Shown one piece after another: positions 1 to 6,316 of a stretch of 64,000 nucleotides of DNA (position 1 is its first letter; every line of letters starts with the position of its first letter). The position numbers were made by a program, and so were the translations under genes. The notes beneath the pieces are model-generated. The model ran no database searches. It worked only from the letters and a program-made list of their open reading frames with translations, and was not told the origin of the DNA. The stretch covers positions 6,126,001 through 6,190,000 of the forward strand of contig NZ_CP108882.1 in assembly GCF_036347055.1 (NCBI RefSeq). Reading direction: 5' to 3'. Origin of the DNA: Streptomyces sp. NBC_00820. Lineage in GTDB: Bacteria; Actinomycetota; Actinomycetes; Streptomycetales; Streptomycetaceae.

Positions 1-1
1 T

Positions 2-562
2 GCCGACGACCGCACCTACCGGGTCGGCAGCGGCGGCTTCTGGCAGGTCCACCCGAAGGCCGCGGACACCCTGGTCAAGGCCGTCATGCAGGGCCTGCTG
101 CCCCGCAAGGGCGAAATGGCCCTCGACCTCTACTGCGGCGTGGGCCTCTTCGCCGGCGCCCTCGCCGACCGCCTCGGCGAGCAGGGTGCGGTCCTCGGCA
201 TCGAGTCCGGCAAGCGTGCGGTGGAGGACGCCCGCCACAACCTGGCGAACTTCCCCCGGGTCCGCATCGAACAGGGCAAGGTCGAATCGGTCCTCCCGCG
301 CACCGGCATCACCGAGGTCGACCTCATCGTGCTCGACCCGCCCCGCGCGGGCGCCGGCAAGAAGACCGTCGAACACCTCTCCTCCCTGGGCGCCCGCCGC
401 ATCGCCTACGTCGCCTGCGACCCCGCTGCGCTGGCCCGCGACCTCGGCTACTTCCGCGCGAACGGCTACCGGGTGCGGACGCTGCGGGCGTTCGATCTGT
501 TCCCGATGACGCATCACGTGGAGTGCGTGGCGATTCTGGAGCCGGTGAAGAAGGACGTCTGA
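2..562 (+). CDS. TrmA/RumA-type RNA (uracil-5-)-methyltransferase, C-terminal part
   Basis: The gene enters from the left edge, and only the last 186 residues or so are present. The reading frame is open from base 2. A class I SAM-binding motif (DLYCGVGLFAG, around bases 122-154), the catalytic-domain motif LDPPRAGAG (331-357) and YVACDPAALARD (about 408-443) are visible. In this family the Cys of that last motif attacks C6 of the target uracil. The upstream motif FWQVHP is also typical. The enzyme would make 5-methyluridine in tRNA or rRNA in the cytoplasm. The N-terminal TRAM region lies outside the window, so tRNA and rRNA specificity cannot be separated here. Confidence 0.9.
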   Translation, partial: ADDRTYRVGSGGFWQVHPKAADTLVKAVMQGLLPRKGEMALDLYCGVGLFAGALADRLGEQGAVLGIESGKRAVEDARHNLANFPRVRIEQGKVESVLPRTGITEVDLIVLDPPRAGAGKKTVEHLSSLGARRIAYVACDPAALARDLGYFRANGYRVRTLRAFDLFPMTHHVECVAILEPVKKDV

Positions 563-600
563 CCTGCGGTTTTAATGGGTGCGCATGATGTGCGTCATGT

Positions 601-637
601 GCGTTACGGGCGACATCTTGACGCTGAAATGACGCTC
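601..637. repeat. Copy 1 of a 37-bp dispersed direct repeat
   Basis: This stretch matches 6091-6127 at 34 of 37 positions in the same orientation. Both copies end in two TGACGCT heptamers 11 bp apart (here at 619 and 630). A second, slightly degenerate heptamer pair follows at 650 and 661, and an inverted copy GCGTCA lies at 680-685. The phasing of about one helical turn suggests binding of a tandemly arranged regulator, but its identity is unknown. Confidence 0.6.
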
Positions 638-648
638 TCAGGGGTATC

Positions 649-677
649 TTGACACTCATCTGACGCTCGTTCTGATA
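649..677 (+). promoter_or_regulatory. Promoter-like element inside the TGACGCT array
   Basis: A perfect TTGACA -35 hexamer (649-654) is followed after 17 bp by CTGATA (672-677), a plausible -10. The promoter sits inside the phased TGACGCT repeats and is followed by the arm pair CTGACGC/GCGTCAG (660-666 and 680-686), so operator and promoter overlap. Downstream lies only decayed DNA before the gene at 1180. Confidence 0.4.
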
Positions 678-730
678 GGGCGTCAGGTGAGTTCCGGGAC
701 GGGTCGGACCAGCGGCCCTGAACACTCCCG

Positions 731-822
731 GTCGCTCCCAACGCGTACGGGGATGGTCCGCTTGGCCGCGTCGTCCCGTTCCAGGACCATCCGTCGCCCC
801 CGCACCCGCGGGGGTGGTCCTC
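731..822. CRISPR. Degenerate two-repeat type I-E-like CRISPR remnant
   Basis: Two imperfect palindromic repeats of about 30 bp (731-760 and 793-822) are separated by exactly 32 bp, the usual spacing of type I-E arrays. Both follow the actinobacterial I-E pattern GT-N3-CCCC ... GGGG-GTGGTCC with a GC-rich central hairpin. They have diverged from each other at several positions and no cas gene is in the window, so this is an orphan decayed fragment and not a working array. Confidence 0.55.
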
Positions 823-839
823 GACTGCCGTTCGCTGTG

Positions 840-1077
840 CGCCGCGCCCTGCTGGACCGGCACACCTGCGTCGGCGGCGAGGAAGTTACCGGCTGGGACC
901 CGCACGAGTTCCAGCACTCCGGCCTGGCCCACCTCGGCGAGCAGGATGTCTCTCTGCTGCTGCTCATGGCGAAGTCGCGGCACAAGTCGGTCAGCGCCGC
1001 CCGGAAGTACTTCAAGCCCGGCGCGGCCGCGCTCGCCGAGGTCACCAGCCTGCTCGCCCCAGCGACCGCTGAACCGC
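840..1077 (+). pseudogene. Tyrosine-type site-specific integrase, C-terminal remnant
   Basis: The translated stretch keeps the C-terminal catalytic box of actinobacterial phage/plasmid integrases: WDPHEF-x-HSGL-x-HLGE, then LMAKSRHK, then ARKYFKP with the presumed nucleophile Tyr. The Arg of the normal HxLR box is replaced (HEFQH), and the N-terminal arm- and core-binding domains are missing, replaced upstream by CRISPR-like repeats. The frame stays open beyond the homology but the sequence after about 1077 no longer looks like integrase. It is a dead remnant of an integrated element. Confidence 0.7.
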
Positions 1078-1179
1078 GACACGGGCCACGCCGCAGGCTG
1101 TACAGCCCATGGCGTGGTCCGTGTCGGACCGGTCAACGCGGGCTGTCGGAAGGCCGGTTGAGATCCCTGGGCTCTGCCC

Positions 1180-1947
1180 ATGTCGAAGCAGCAGCGGGGC
1201 AAGAAGCACCGGACACCGCAGAAACGGGTCTCCCGTCCCTCCGTACCGCGTCCACACAGGGCAACTCCGGAACTGCCGGGGAGCATCGATCACACGGCAC
1301 GGATGCTGGAGCACGCCAAGCCGGACCAGATCGTGGAACTGGTGCTGCCCTTCCTGTGGGCGGCCCTCTCCGACGGCCGCGCGCCGGCGAACATCTGCGT
1401 CGATGCGTGCCTGACGCTGCGCAACGCCTACGGCCGGCTGGGAGTGCGGGCCGAACTCCTGCCGGTCACCGTGGCCATCCGGAAGAAGAACGGCACCGGA
1501 ACCCTCTACGGCTCGCTCACACCGACCTGGACGGGAACCTCGTGGAACGGGCACTGCGCCCTGGTGCTCCCCGGCTCCGAGCGGTTCGTGGACCCGACGA
1601 TCGAGCAGTTCGACGAGGTCCGGACGATCGGCATGGGCCCGATGGTCGGCAAGGTGGCCATGTCGACGCGCGAGGACGGCTCGCTGATGGAGCCGGGAGC
1701 GCAGGTGATGCTGCAGCGCGGAGACCTGGTGCTGACGTACACCGTCGCCGGCCCCGAGGCCCTGGCCTCCATCGTGGAACACCCGGACGAGGCGCAGGAC
1801 GTGCGGTTCCGCCTGTTGGATCAGAGCGGACAGGAACAGTGGCTGCGTGGCTGCGACTGGACGAGATCTCGCTGCCGCCGAACACTCCGGCCGCCTGGCC
1901 GCGCTGAGGATCGGAGCAGCGCGAAGCCCCAGGAACTCATGCCATGA
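1180..1947 (+). CDS. Hypothetical protein with transglutaminase-like Cys-His-Asp signature
   Basis: The 255-residue protein has a basic N-terminal tail (about 30 residues). A folded region follows with a Cys in [17 protein letters not shown] and a downstream GHCALVLP...RFVDPT segment. This order (Cys helix, then His strand, then Asp) is that of papain/transglutaminase-fold proteins. I do not recognise the exact family. After about base 1835 the assigned frame becomes Arg/Cys-rich, while the frame ending at the TGA at 1907 has normal high GC3 and reads [11 protein letters not shown], so a single-base frameshift near 1830-1845 is likely and the native C-terminus is probably at 1907. The start ATG has only a weak ribosome-binding site. 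Confidence 0.55.
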   Translation: MSKQQRGKKHRTPQKRVSRPSVPRPHRATPELPGSIDHTARMLEHAKPDQIVELVLPFLWAALSDGRAPANICVDACLTLRNAYGRLGVRAELLPVTVAIRKKNGTGTLYGSLTPTWTGTSWNGHCALVLPGSERFVDPTIEQFDEVRTIGMGPMVGKVAMSTREDGSLMEPGAQVMLQRGDLVLTYTVAGPEALASIVEHPDEAQDVRFRLLDQSGQEQWLRGCDWTRSRCRRTLRPPGRAEDRSSAKPQELMP

Positions 1948-1974
1948 CGCCCCCGCGCCCGCGGGGGCACCCAC
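1946..1974. repeat. Isolated CRISPR-repeat-like palindrome
   Basis: GACGCCCCCGCGCCCGCGGG and its continuation share the hairpin core of the repeat at 793-822, but no second repeat lies one 61-62 bp unit away. It is either a stray repeat or the terminator of the preceding gene. Confidence 0.35.
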
Positions 1975-2031
1975 CAGACCACCCCCGCACATGCAGAAAG
2001 CAGTCCTTCCGAAGCCAGAGCGCCGGGTGGT

Positions 2032-2065
2032 CCGGGACCCTCCCCGCGCGCGGGGAGGGTCCCGG
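2032..2065. terminator. Perfect 34-bp palindrome
   Basis: The arms CCGGGACCCTCCCCGCG and CGCGGGGAGGGTCCCGG pair perfectly with no loop bases. There is no T-tract, which is usual for Streptomyces terminators. The core also resembles the type I-E-like repeats at 793 and 3587, so it could be an amplified CRISPR repeat. Confidence 0.4.
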
Positions 2066-2240
2066 GAGGCCGTACCACTCGCACCACCTGCGCCGTTGCT
2101 CCCCGCGCCTGGGATGAGCGGCTGGGCTGGGCGTTCGGGCTGACAGCAGATGATCCGGCTGCGAGGAGTGCGGCACGCGCCGGCCGTCGTCCTCGACCTG
2201 ACCGCGTGCGCGGTGGTGGACCGACAGCGCACCCCGCGCT

Positions 2241-2366
2241 ATGGCGACCTGGCGCAACCTCGCGGTCGCCGCCCTGCGACTGAACGGCGCGAAGAACATC
2301 GCCTCCGGCCGTCGCCGCAATGCGCGTGACGCCCGCCGACCCCTCACGCTCCTCGGTCTTGCCTGA
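2241..2366 (+). pseudogene. ISAs1-type transposase, C-terminal fragment
   Basis: The 41-residue stretch reads [19 protein letters not shown] then a [17 protein letters not shown] ending. This closely follows the conserved tail of ISAs1-family transposases (ATxRNLAI-ALR-GxxNIA-RHNARD-RPLxLLG). Nothing in the preceding 300 bp continues the frame as transposase, so the catalytic DDE part is lost. No clear terminal inverted repeats are visible. Confidence 0.65.
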
Positions 2367-2596
2367 GCAAGGAGTGGACGTCACTCGACCACGCCGAAGC
2401 CCTGAGGGCTGTCGCAGAATAGCTTCAGGCTTTGATCTCGGTCAGGCGGCCTGTCTCACGAGGTCATCGAGCGGAACGGCGCTTCGGCGGTCGTGAGTTG
2501 TTTTCCGACGGCTCCATGGGCCGCTCAGGGGTCGACCGAGTGCGGCGCATGCGTTCTCGGCGTTCTCTCAGGCCGAGAACGAGAGGTGACGCCGCC

Positions 2597-3205
2597 TCAG
2601 ATGGTCGGGGTGTTGTCAACAACCGGCCTGTGAATCTCAACGACCGGCTTCCACCCCGCGGTGAACTCGATGAAGTCCGCACGGGTGGGGTAGGTGTCGA
2701 TCGCGCGACGGTCGCGCTTGGGGCTGTCGCCCCCCTTGCGCCCCCGGGGAATCTGCTCCTCGAAGATGTCGACCTTCACGTCGGGAACCTCCTTGAGGCC
2801 CTGGCGCCAGATCTGCACGACGTCGGCGCCGAACGCCTGCCGGGCCGCAGCGTAAAGGGCCGTGAGGGCCCCCTTGTCCCCGTTAGGGACGAAAAGTGCC
2901 AGGTCCAGCACGACGCCGGCGGACTGGAGGACCTCGATGGTCACCGAGCCGTTCTCGTCGGCCAAGTAGATTCCGGCTTCATTCTCGTCGTCGGGAAGGC
3001 AGGAGACCTCTTCCTGGAATATGGTTCTCGCCGTGATCGAGCCACCATCGAAATCCTCGCCGGACTTGGTCAGGAAAGCAGGGACATAGCAGCCGGGAAT
3101 CTTGAGTTCTGCCGTGTCGGCGGAAACGAAGAGCCGGTCCTTCATGTCGAGCTTCGTCACCTCTTCCAATGAGAGGCGGCGAGCGGCGATCTTCTCCGTG
3201 TTCAC
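2597..3205 (-). CDS. Hypothetical protein, 202 aa
   Basis: The start is set at the GTG whose coding strand is preceded by AAAGGGA five bases upstream. An ATG 48 bases further out lacks a site and its leader does not look coding. The protein is acidic and soluble, without signal peptide or membrane segment. The N-terminal stretch NTEKIAARRLSLEEVTKL is helical, a central part is rich in beta-type residues, and the C-terminus is charged (GRKGGDSPKRDRRAIDTYP). I recognise no family. Its GC is lower than its neighbours', consistent with acquired DNA between the ISAs1 and TnpB remnants. Confidence 0.6.
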   Translation of the reverse strand: MNTEKIAARRLSLEEVTKLDMKDRLFVSADTAELKIPGCYVPAFLTKSGEDFDGGSITARTIFQEEVSCLPDDENEAGIYLADENGSVTIEVLQSAGVVLDLALFVPNGDKGALTALYAAARQAFGADVVQIWRQGLKEVPDVKVDIFEEQIPRGRKGGDSPKRDRRAIDTYPTRADFIEFTAGWKPVVEIHRPVVDNTPTI

Positions 3206-3586
3206 GATTTCCCTTTCAGGTTGCTCTGTTCCTCCGAACAAGAACGCTACCACGAAAACCTGAGGTCAACTGCCCAGTAATCGTTGGGTAAATGGCCTCC
3301 GATGGCCTGCCCGGGAGGATATCGAAGCGAGTCCCGCTCGGTCGGGAACGCGCATCCGCCAGGCAGTGTCCCTCGTCATGGTGTTGGGGATCAAATGGCG
3401 GTTGCATTTCGGTGCGTTGGGTGGCGCGGAGGAACTAAAAGAGAGTTTACGGTAGATATCACCCATAGCGCCTTCAGGGGGGCGAGGTAAGGCGTTTCAT
3501 TCGTCGTGCATATCGAAGAGCGCAGCGGAAACAGGCCGGATGGGGGATGGGCCCAGGCGCATGGTGTCGATCCGGATGTACGAGTG
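3206..3586. other. Gene-free, relatively AT-rich spacer
   Basis: Short open frames exist on both strands but none has normal Streptomyces codon bias or a convincing ribosome-binding site. The sequence around 3420-3470 is unusually AT-rich for this genome. The part near 3240 is the likely promoter of the leftward gene at 2597-3205. Confidence 0.4.
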
Positions 3587-3643
3587 CTGCTCCCCGCGCC
3601 CGCGGGGATGGCTCTGCGGTCGCTCCCCACGCGTACGGGTCGG
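3587..3643. CRISPR. Two abutting type I-E-like repeat relics
   Basis: A near-canonical actinobacterial I-E repeat (3587-3616, core CTCCCCGCGCCCGCGGGGAT) is followed, only 32 bp after its start, by a second repeat beginning GTCGCTCCCCACGCGTACGG (3619). The first 21 bases of that second copy match the repeat at 731 at all but one position, tying the two loci together. A normal spacer is missing between the copies, so a spacer has been deleted or rearranged. Confidence 0.45.
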
Positions 3644-3663
3644 ACACTTCCTGGGCTGGGGCT

Positions 3664-3993
3664 CTAGGAGCGCTTTGATAGCTCGTGTCCGTTGTCGTCG
3701 AGGGTGAAGAGCGTCAGCGGATCGCTCCGCCGAGGTGGCACGGGCCGTGGTGGGTCGGTGTCTTCCCGTTTCTTCGCCTCTTGCCGTCCGGCCCGTGGGC
3801 CAGGTGGTCTTATAGAGGCTCGGCGGGCGTTTTGTGTCTCCTCTTTACCAGGGGCGACGGGTTGATCGGTGGGGACCGCGTGCTGGGCGATGTTGCGTGC
3901 GGCGTTGAGGTCCCGGTCGATCGTGAGGGTGCAGTTGGTGCAGTGGAACGTCCTGTCCGCGAGCGTGAGGCGTGGGTTCGTGCAGGGCGGGAT
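3664..3993 (-). pseudogene. IS200/IS605-family TnpB, C-terminal remnant
   Basis: The reverse strand encodes ADRTFHCTNCTLTIDRDLNA followed by ARNIAQHAV, the second half of the TnpB zinc ribbon and the conserved DRDxNAAxN end of the RuvC-like domain. A typical Streptomyces tail follows (NARRASIRPPGPRAG ... GHEL). The catalytic RuvC core, the DNA-binding part and the first CXXC pair are missing, so guide-RNA-directed nuclease activity is lost. In intact elements the reRNA/omegaRNA and right end lie just past the tnpB stop, here toward 3540-3663, which is where the CRISPR-like relics sit. Confidence 0.75.
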
Positions 3994-4046
3994 TCCAACC
4001 GGGGACGGCCACCTGGCCCCGGCGGAGCAGATCAGATGAGGCACGG

Positions 4047-4802
4047 ATGGCCATGAAACTGTCCTTCGACGGCGACTGGGGCGCGACGGTCACGGACGAT
4101 CCGCTGCACATCATCCCCCGCTTCACGGGCGACTCCGTGGATGTCGTGCGGTACGCGGACGTGGTGGAGCGTGAGCGGTTCCTCGCGGACACCTTCGGCA
4201 GCCAGGACCGGTTGTGGGACACGCCCGACGTCCTGCGGTTCGACCCGGACAGCCGGAAGCTGGTCGGGGCCGAGTTCCAGATGCCGTACGTCTCCGCGTA
4301 CGCCGAGACGTCCGTCCGTGTTCCGGCCCTGCCCGCGGTGCGCCGGGGCGGGCTCTGCGCGGACGAGGTCCGGGACTTCCGGCGGGAGACTTGCACGGTG
4401 CTGTGCCGCGTTTCCGGGGACACCGTGCTGACCTGCCTGCGCGACCTCGACGTCCTCGACGAGCCGGTGGACGCCTGTATCGGCATCGCCCCCGACGTGG
4501 CGCTCCTGGTCCAGCACGGCACCGTCACCGGCTGGAGCCTCACCGACCCCGCGCGCTACCTGACCACCGCCTACGCTGCTCCTGACCCCGCTCCGCCGTC
4601 CCAGGCCACCCGCGCGCTGCTCAGTTCCTGCCTGGATCTGATCACGGTTCCGCTGTTCGAAGAGGTGCAGGACGGCGAGCCGGCCGCCCTGGCCCGGCTT
4701 CGGGAGGTCCACCAGGCCCTGGTCGCCCAGCGCGAGGACCGGCACCGCGCCGACGTGACGCTCCGGGCGTCCGCCAGGTCGCTCAATTTCAGGCGGGTCT
4801 AG
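4047..4802 (+). CDS. Hypothetical protein, 251 aa
   Basis: The start is the ATG with GAGG seven to ten bases upstream, and a second ATG two codons later is possible. The protein is acidic and cytosolic with several Cys (LCADEV, ETCTVLCRVSG, TCLRDL, VDACIG, SSCLDL). The C-terminal 40 residues are helical and rich in Arg/Glu. I recognise no domain. It begins right beside the TnpB remnant and stands alone. Its size and position near two immunity-like genes make a role in the same conflict locus possible, but nothing in the sequence proves it. Confidence 0.6.
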   Translation: MAMKLSFDGDWGATVTDDPLHIIPRFTGDSVDVVRYADVVERERFLADTFGSQDRLWDTPDVLRFDPDSRKLVGAEFQMPYVSAYAETSVRVPALPAVRRGGLCADEVRDFRRETCTVLCRVSGDTVLTCLRDLDVLDEPVDACIGIAPDVALLVQHGTVTGWSLTDPARYLTTAYAAPDPAPPSQATRALLSSCLDLITVPLFEEVQDGEPAALARLREVHQALVAQREDRHRADVTLRASARSLNFRRV

Positions 4803-5168
4803 CGACAGCGGTGCAGGCCGTGTGCGTGCGTTCCTTGGGCTGCTGACGCTCGCATGACGCTCGTTCCGAAGCTCCGTCACATCAGCAGGTCGTGTCCGAC
4901 GCGGCTGTGCGGCTCTGCCGACGCGGCCGCGTCGGACCTGACCGGTCCGCCGGCGCGGTCCAAGGATCTTCTCCTCTGGCGTGAGTGAGGGCAGCCGGGT
5001 CTGGCTGGTCGTCCGTGAGGTGTTCGGCTCTCTGAGCGCGCTGGTCGGCTCTCTGTACGCTGCCCGAGCCGGGGCATGAACAGCTTGCCCAGCCGGGGCA
5101 ACGTAAGGGCGGCGTGGGGGACAGGCTGAAGCAGTCCCGATCATCGAGCGTGCCGAGGCGACACGCTG
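4803..5168. other. Spacer with a third phased TGACGCT pair
   Basis: Two TGACGCT heptamers start at 4844 and 4855, exactly 11 bp apart, followed by CGTTCC as at 668. This repeats the arrangement at 619/630, 650/661 and 6109/6120. No gene with normal codon bias is visible in the rest of this stretch. Confidence 0.45.
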
Positions 5169-5437
5169 TTGGAAGTCGCCCACCCCGGCGGCTACCGCCT
5201 CACGATCACCACCGCCCCGGACAGCAACCGCGTCACCGGCCTGTACGTCGTCACCGAGGACGGACCCGGAGCGACGAGCATCTCCAGAGCGAGGTACGGC
5301 AGCTCACGGCGCGTGGGCCCAACACCGCTACCATCGGCAACCGCCTCAAAGCGGAGCTGAGTCGTATAGGTTCCGAGATCCTGCACGAGCTTCGGAACGG
5401 CGCTCCTGATTCGACGGTAGTTCGGACAGCACCATGA
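5169..5437 (+). pseudogene. Frameshifted 3' end of an upstream gene coupled to the immunity-like gene
   Basis: The first frame (from TTG at 5169) gives a plausible beta-rich segment YRLTITTAPDSNRVTGLYVV. At about 5265-5275 the coding signal jumps by one base into the frame that reads EVRQLTARGPNTATIGNRLK and ends at the TGA 5435-5437. That stop overlaps the ATG of the next gene (ATGA), the usual coupling of a toxin tail with its immunity gene. I interpret it as the decayed C-terminal end of a polymorphic-toxin gene. No toxin motif can be named. Confidence 0.45.
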
Positions 5438-6111
5438 CTCAGCACACGGCCGCTCCCATCGAGGTGTTCCGCATCGTGCCGCGCTTCCACGACTCCTTCA
5501 AGGGCGTTCTCCTGGAAGACGACCAGATCCTGCGATGGGAGCTGGACGAGCAGGCCGCGCCCCTCCCTGCCGGGATCCCGGGGTCGCTGGACGTGGACCT
5601 CGGGGGAACACCGGCTGACTACCCCACCGCGGATCCCGCGTGTCCCGTCCTGAGCGCCGCCCTGCTGCAAGCCGTCAGGGACCGCTTTTCCGGCACCGGC
5701 CATTTCATTCCGGTGACCATCCCCGGGCTCGCCACCGGCACCTGCACGGCATACGTGCCCACCACCGTCTCCGACTGCCTGGACCGGATCGACTCCTCTG
5801 CTCCCGAGGCGACCGGAAAGGTCAGGAGGGCCGTATTCCATCCCGACCGGGTACCCCTGCAGGTCCCCGCGTTCCGTCTCCTGGAGAACAAGACCTACGT
5901 GTACTGGAACGCCTGGGCCGCGCGCCTGATCGAGTCCTCGGCCGCGCCTGGGAGCGTAGAGCTGCGCTTGGCATGGTCGAGCGACCCGACGGCAACTCCT
6001 CACCGGGATCCCATGGGGTTCTGGTGCCGACTTCGTCAGACAGGGGGCCTGTGCCGGATTTGCGTCTGTGCGGAATGCACGGCGTGGGCGGCGTTACGGG
6101 CGATGTCCTGA
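5434..6111 (+). CDS. Imm11-like (DUF1629-type) immunity protein, paralog 1
   Basis: The protein shows the layout of DUF1629/Imm11 proteins: an N-terminal VFRIVPRF segment, then PVLSAALLQAVRDRF-x-FIPV (the 'PVLSxxLxxxL...IPV' block), a CLDRIDSS box, then FHPDRVP...FRLLENKTYVYWNAWAARLIES. It is clearly paralogous to the gene at 10331-10987; the final VELRL-x-WSSDP-x-ATPH-xx-PMGF block is nearly identical. Where the paralog stops (TTCTAG) this copy has TTCTGG (6019-6024), so the frame runs on for 29 Cys-rich residues into the 37-bp dispersed repeat. In this family such proteins neutralise a cognate toxin in the cytoplasm. The start ATG overlaps the preceding decayed frame. Confidence 0.6.
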   Translation: MTQHTAAPIEVFRIVPRFHDSFKGVLLEDDQILRWELDEQAAPLPAGIPGSLDVDLGGTPADYPTADPACPVLSAALLQAVRDRFSGTGHFIPVTIPGLATGTCTAYVPTTVSDCLDRIDSSAPEATGKVRRAVFHPDRVPLQVPAFRLLENKTYVYWNAWAARLIESSAAPGSVELRLAWSSDPTATPHRDPMGFWCRLRQTGGLCRICVCAECTAWAALRAMS

Positions 6112-6127
6112 CGCTGAAATGACGCTC
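6091..6127. repeat. Copy 2 of the 37-bp dispersed direct repeat
   Basis: This copy matches 601-637 (34/37) and carries TGACGCT at 6109 and 6120. It overlaps the extended 3' end of the preceding gene. Confidence 0.6.
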
Positions 6128-6316
6128 CCGGAAGGCCGGCCCGGCTTTGCTCGGCGAGAAGACGCCGGAAGTGGGGCCTGGGCGGGCGAGGCGGCGTTCC
6201 GGCGCATGGGGACCTTGCCCACAGCGCCCCATCCATGACCCCGGCCCCGCACCCGGGTCGTGGGTGCGGGGCCGGAGCCTGCGGGGCCGGAGCCTAGGGA
6301 CGTACCGTCGTACGGG

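Noticed and set aside
687..839. Extension of the integrase remnant toward 687
   Set aside because: The frame is open but this part is made of CRISPR-like repeats and shows no integrase similarity.
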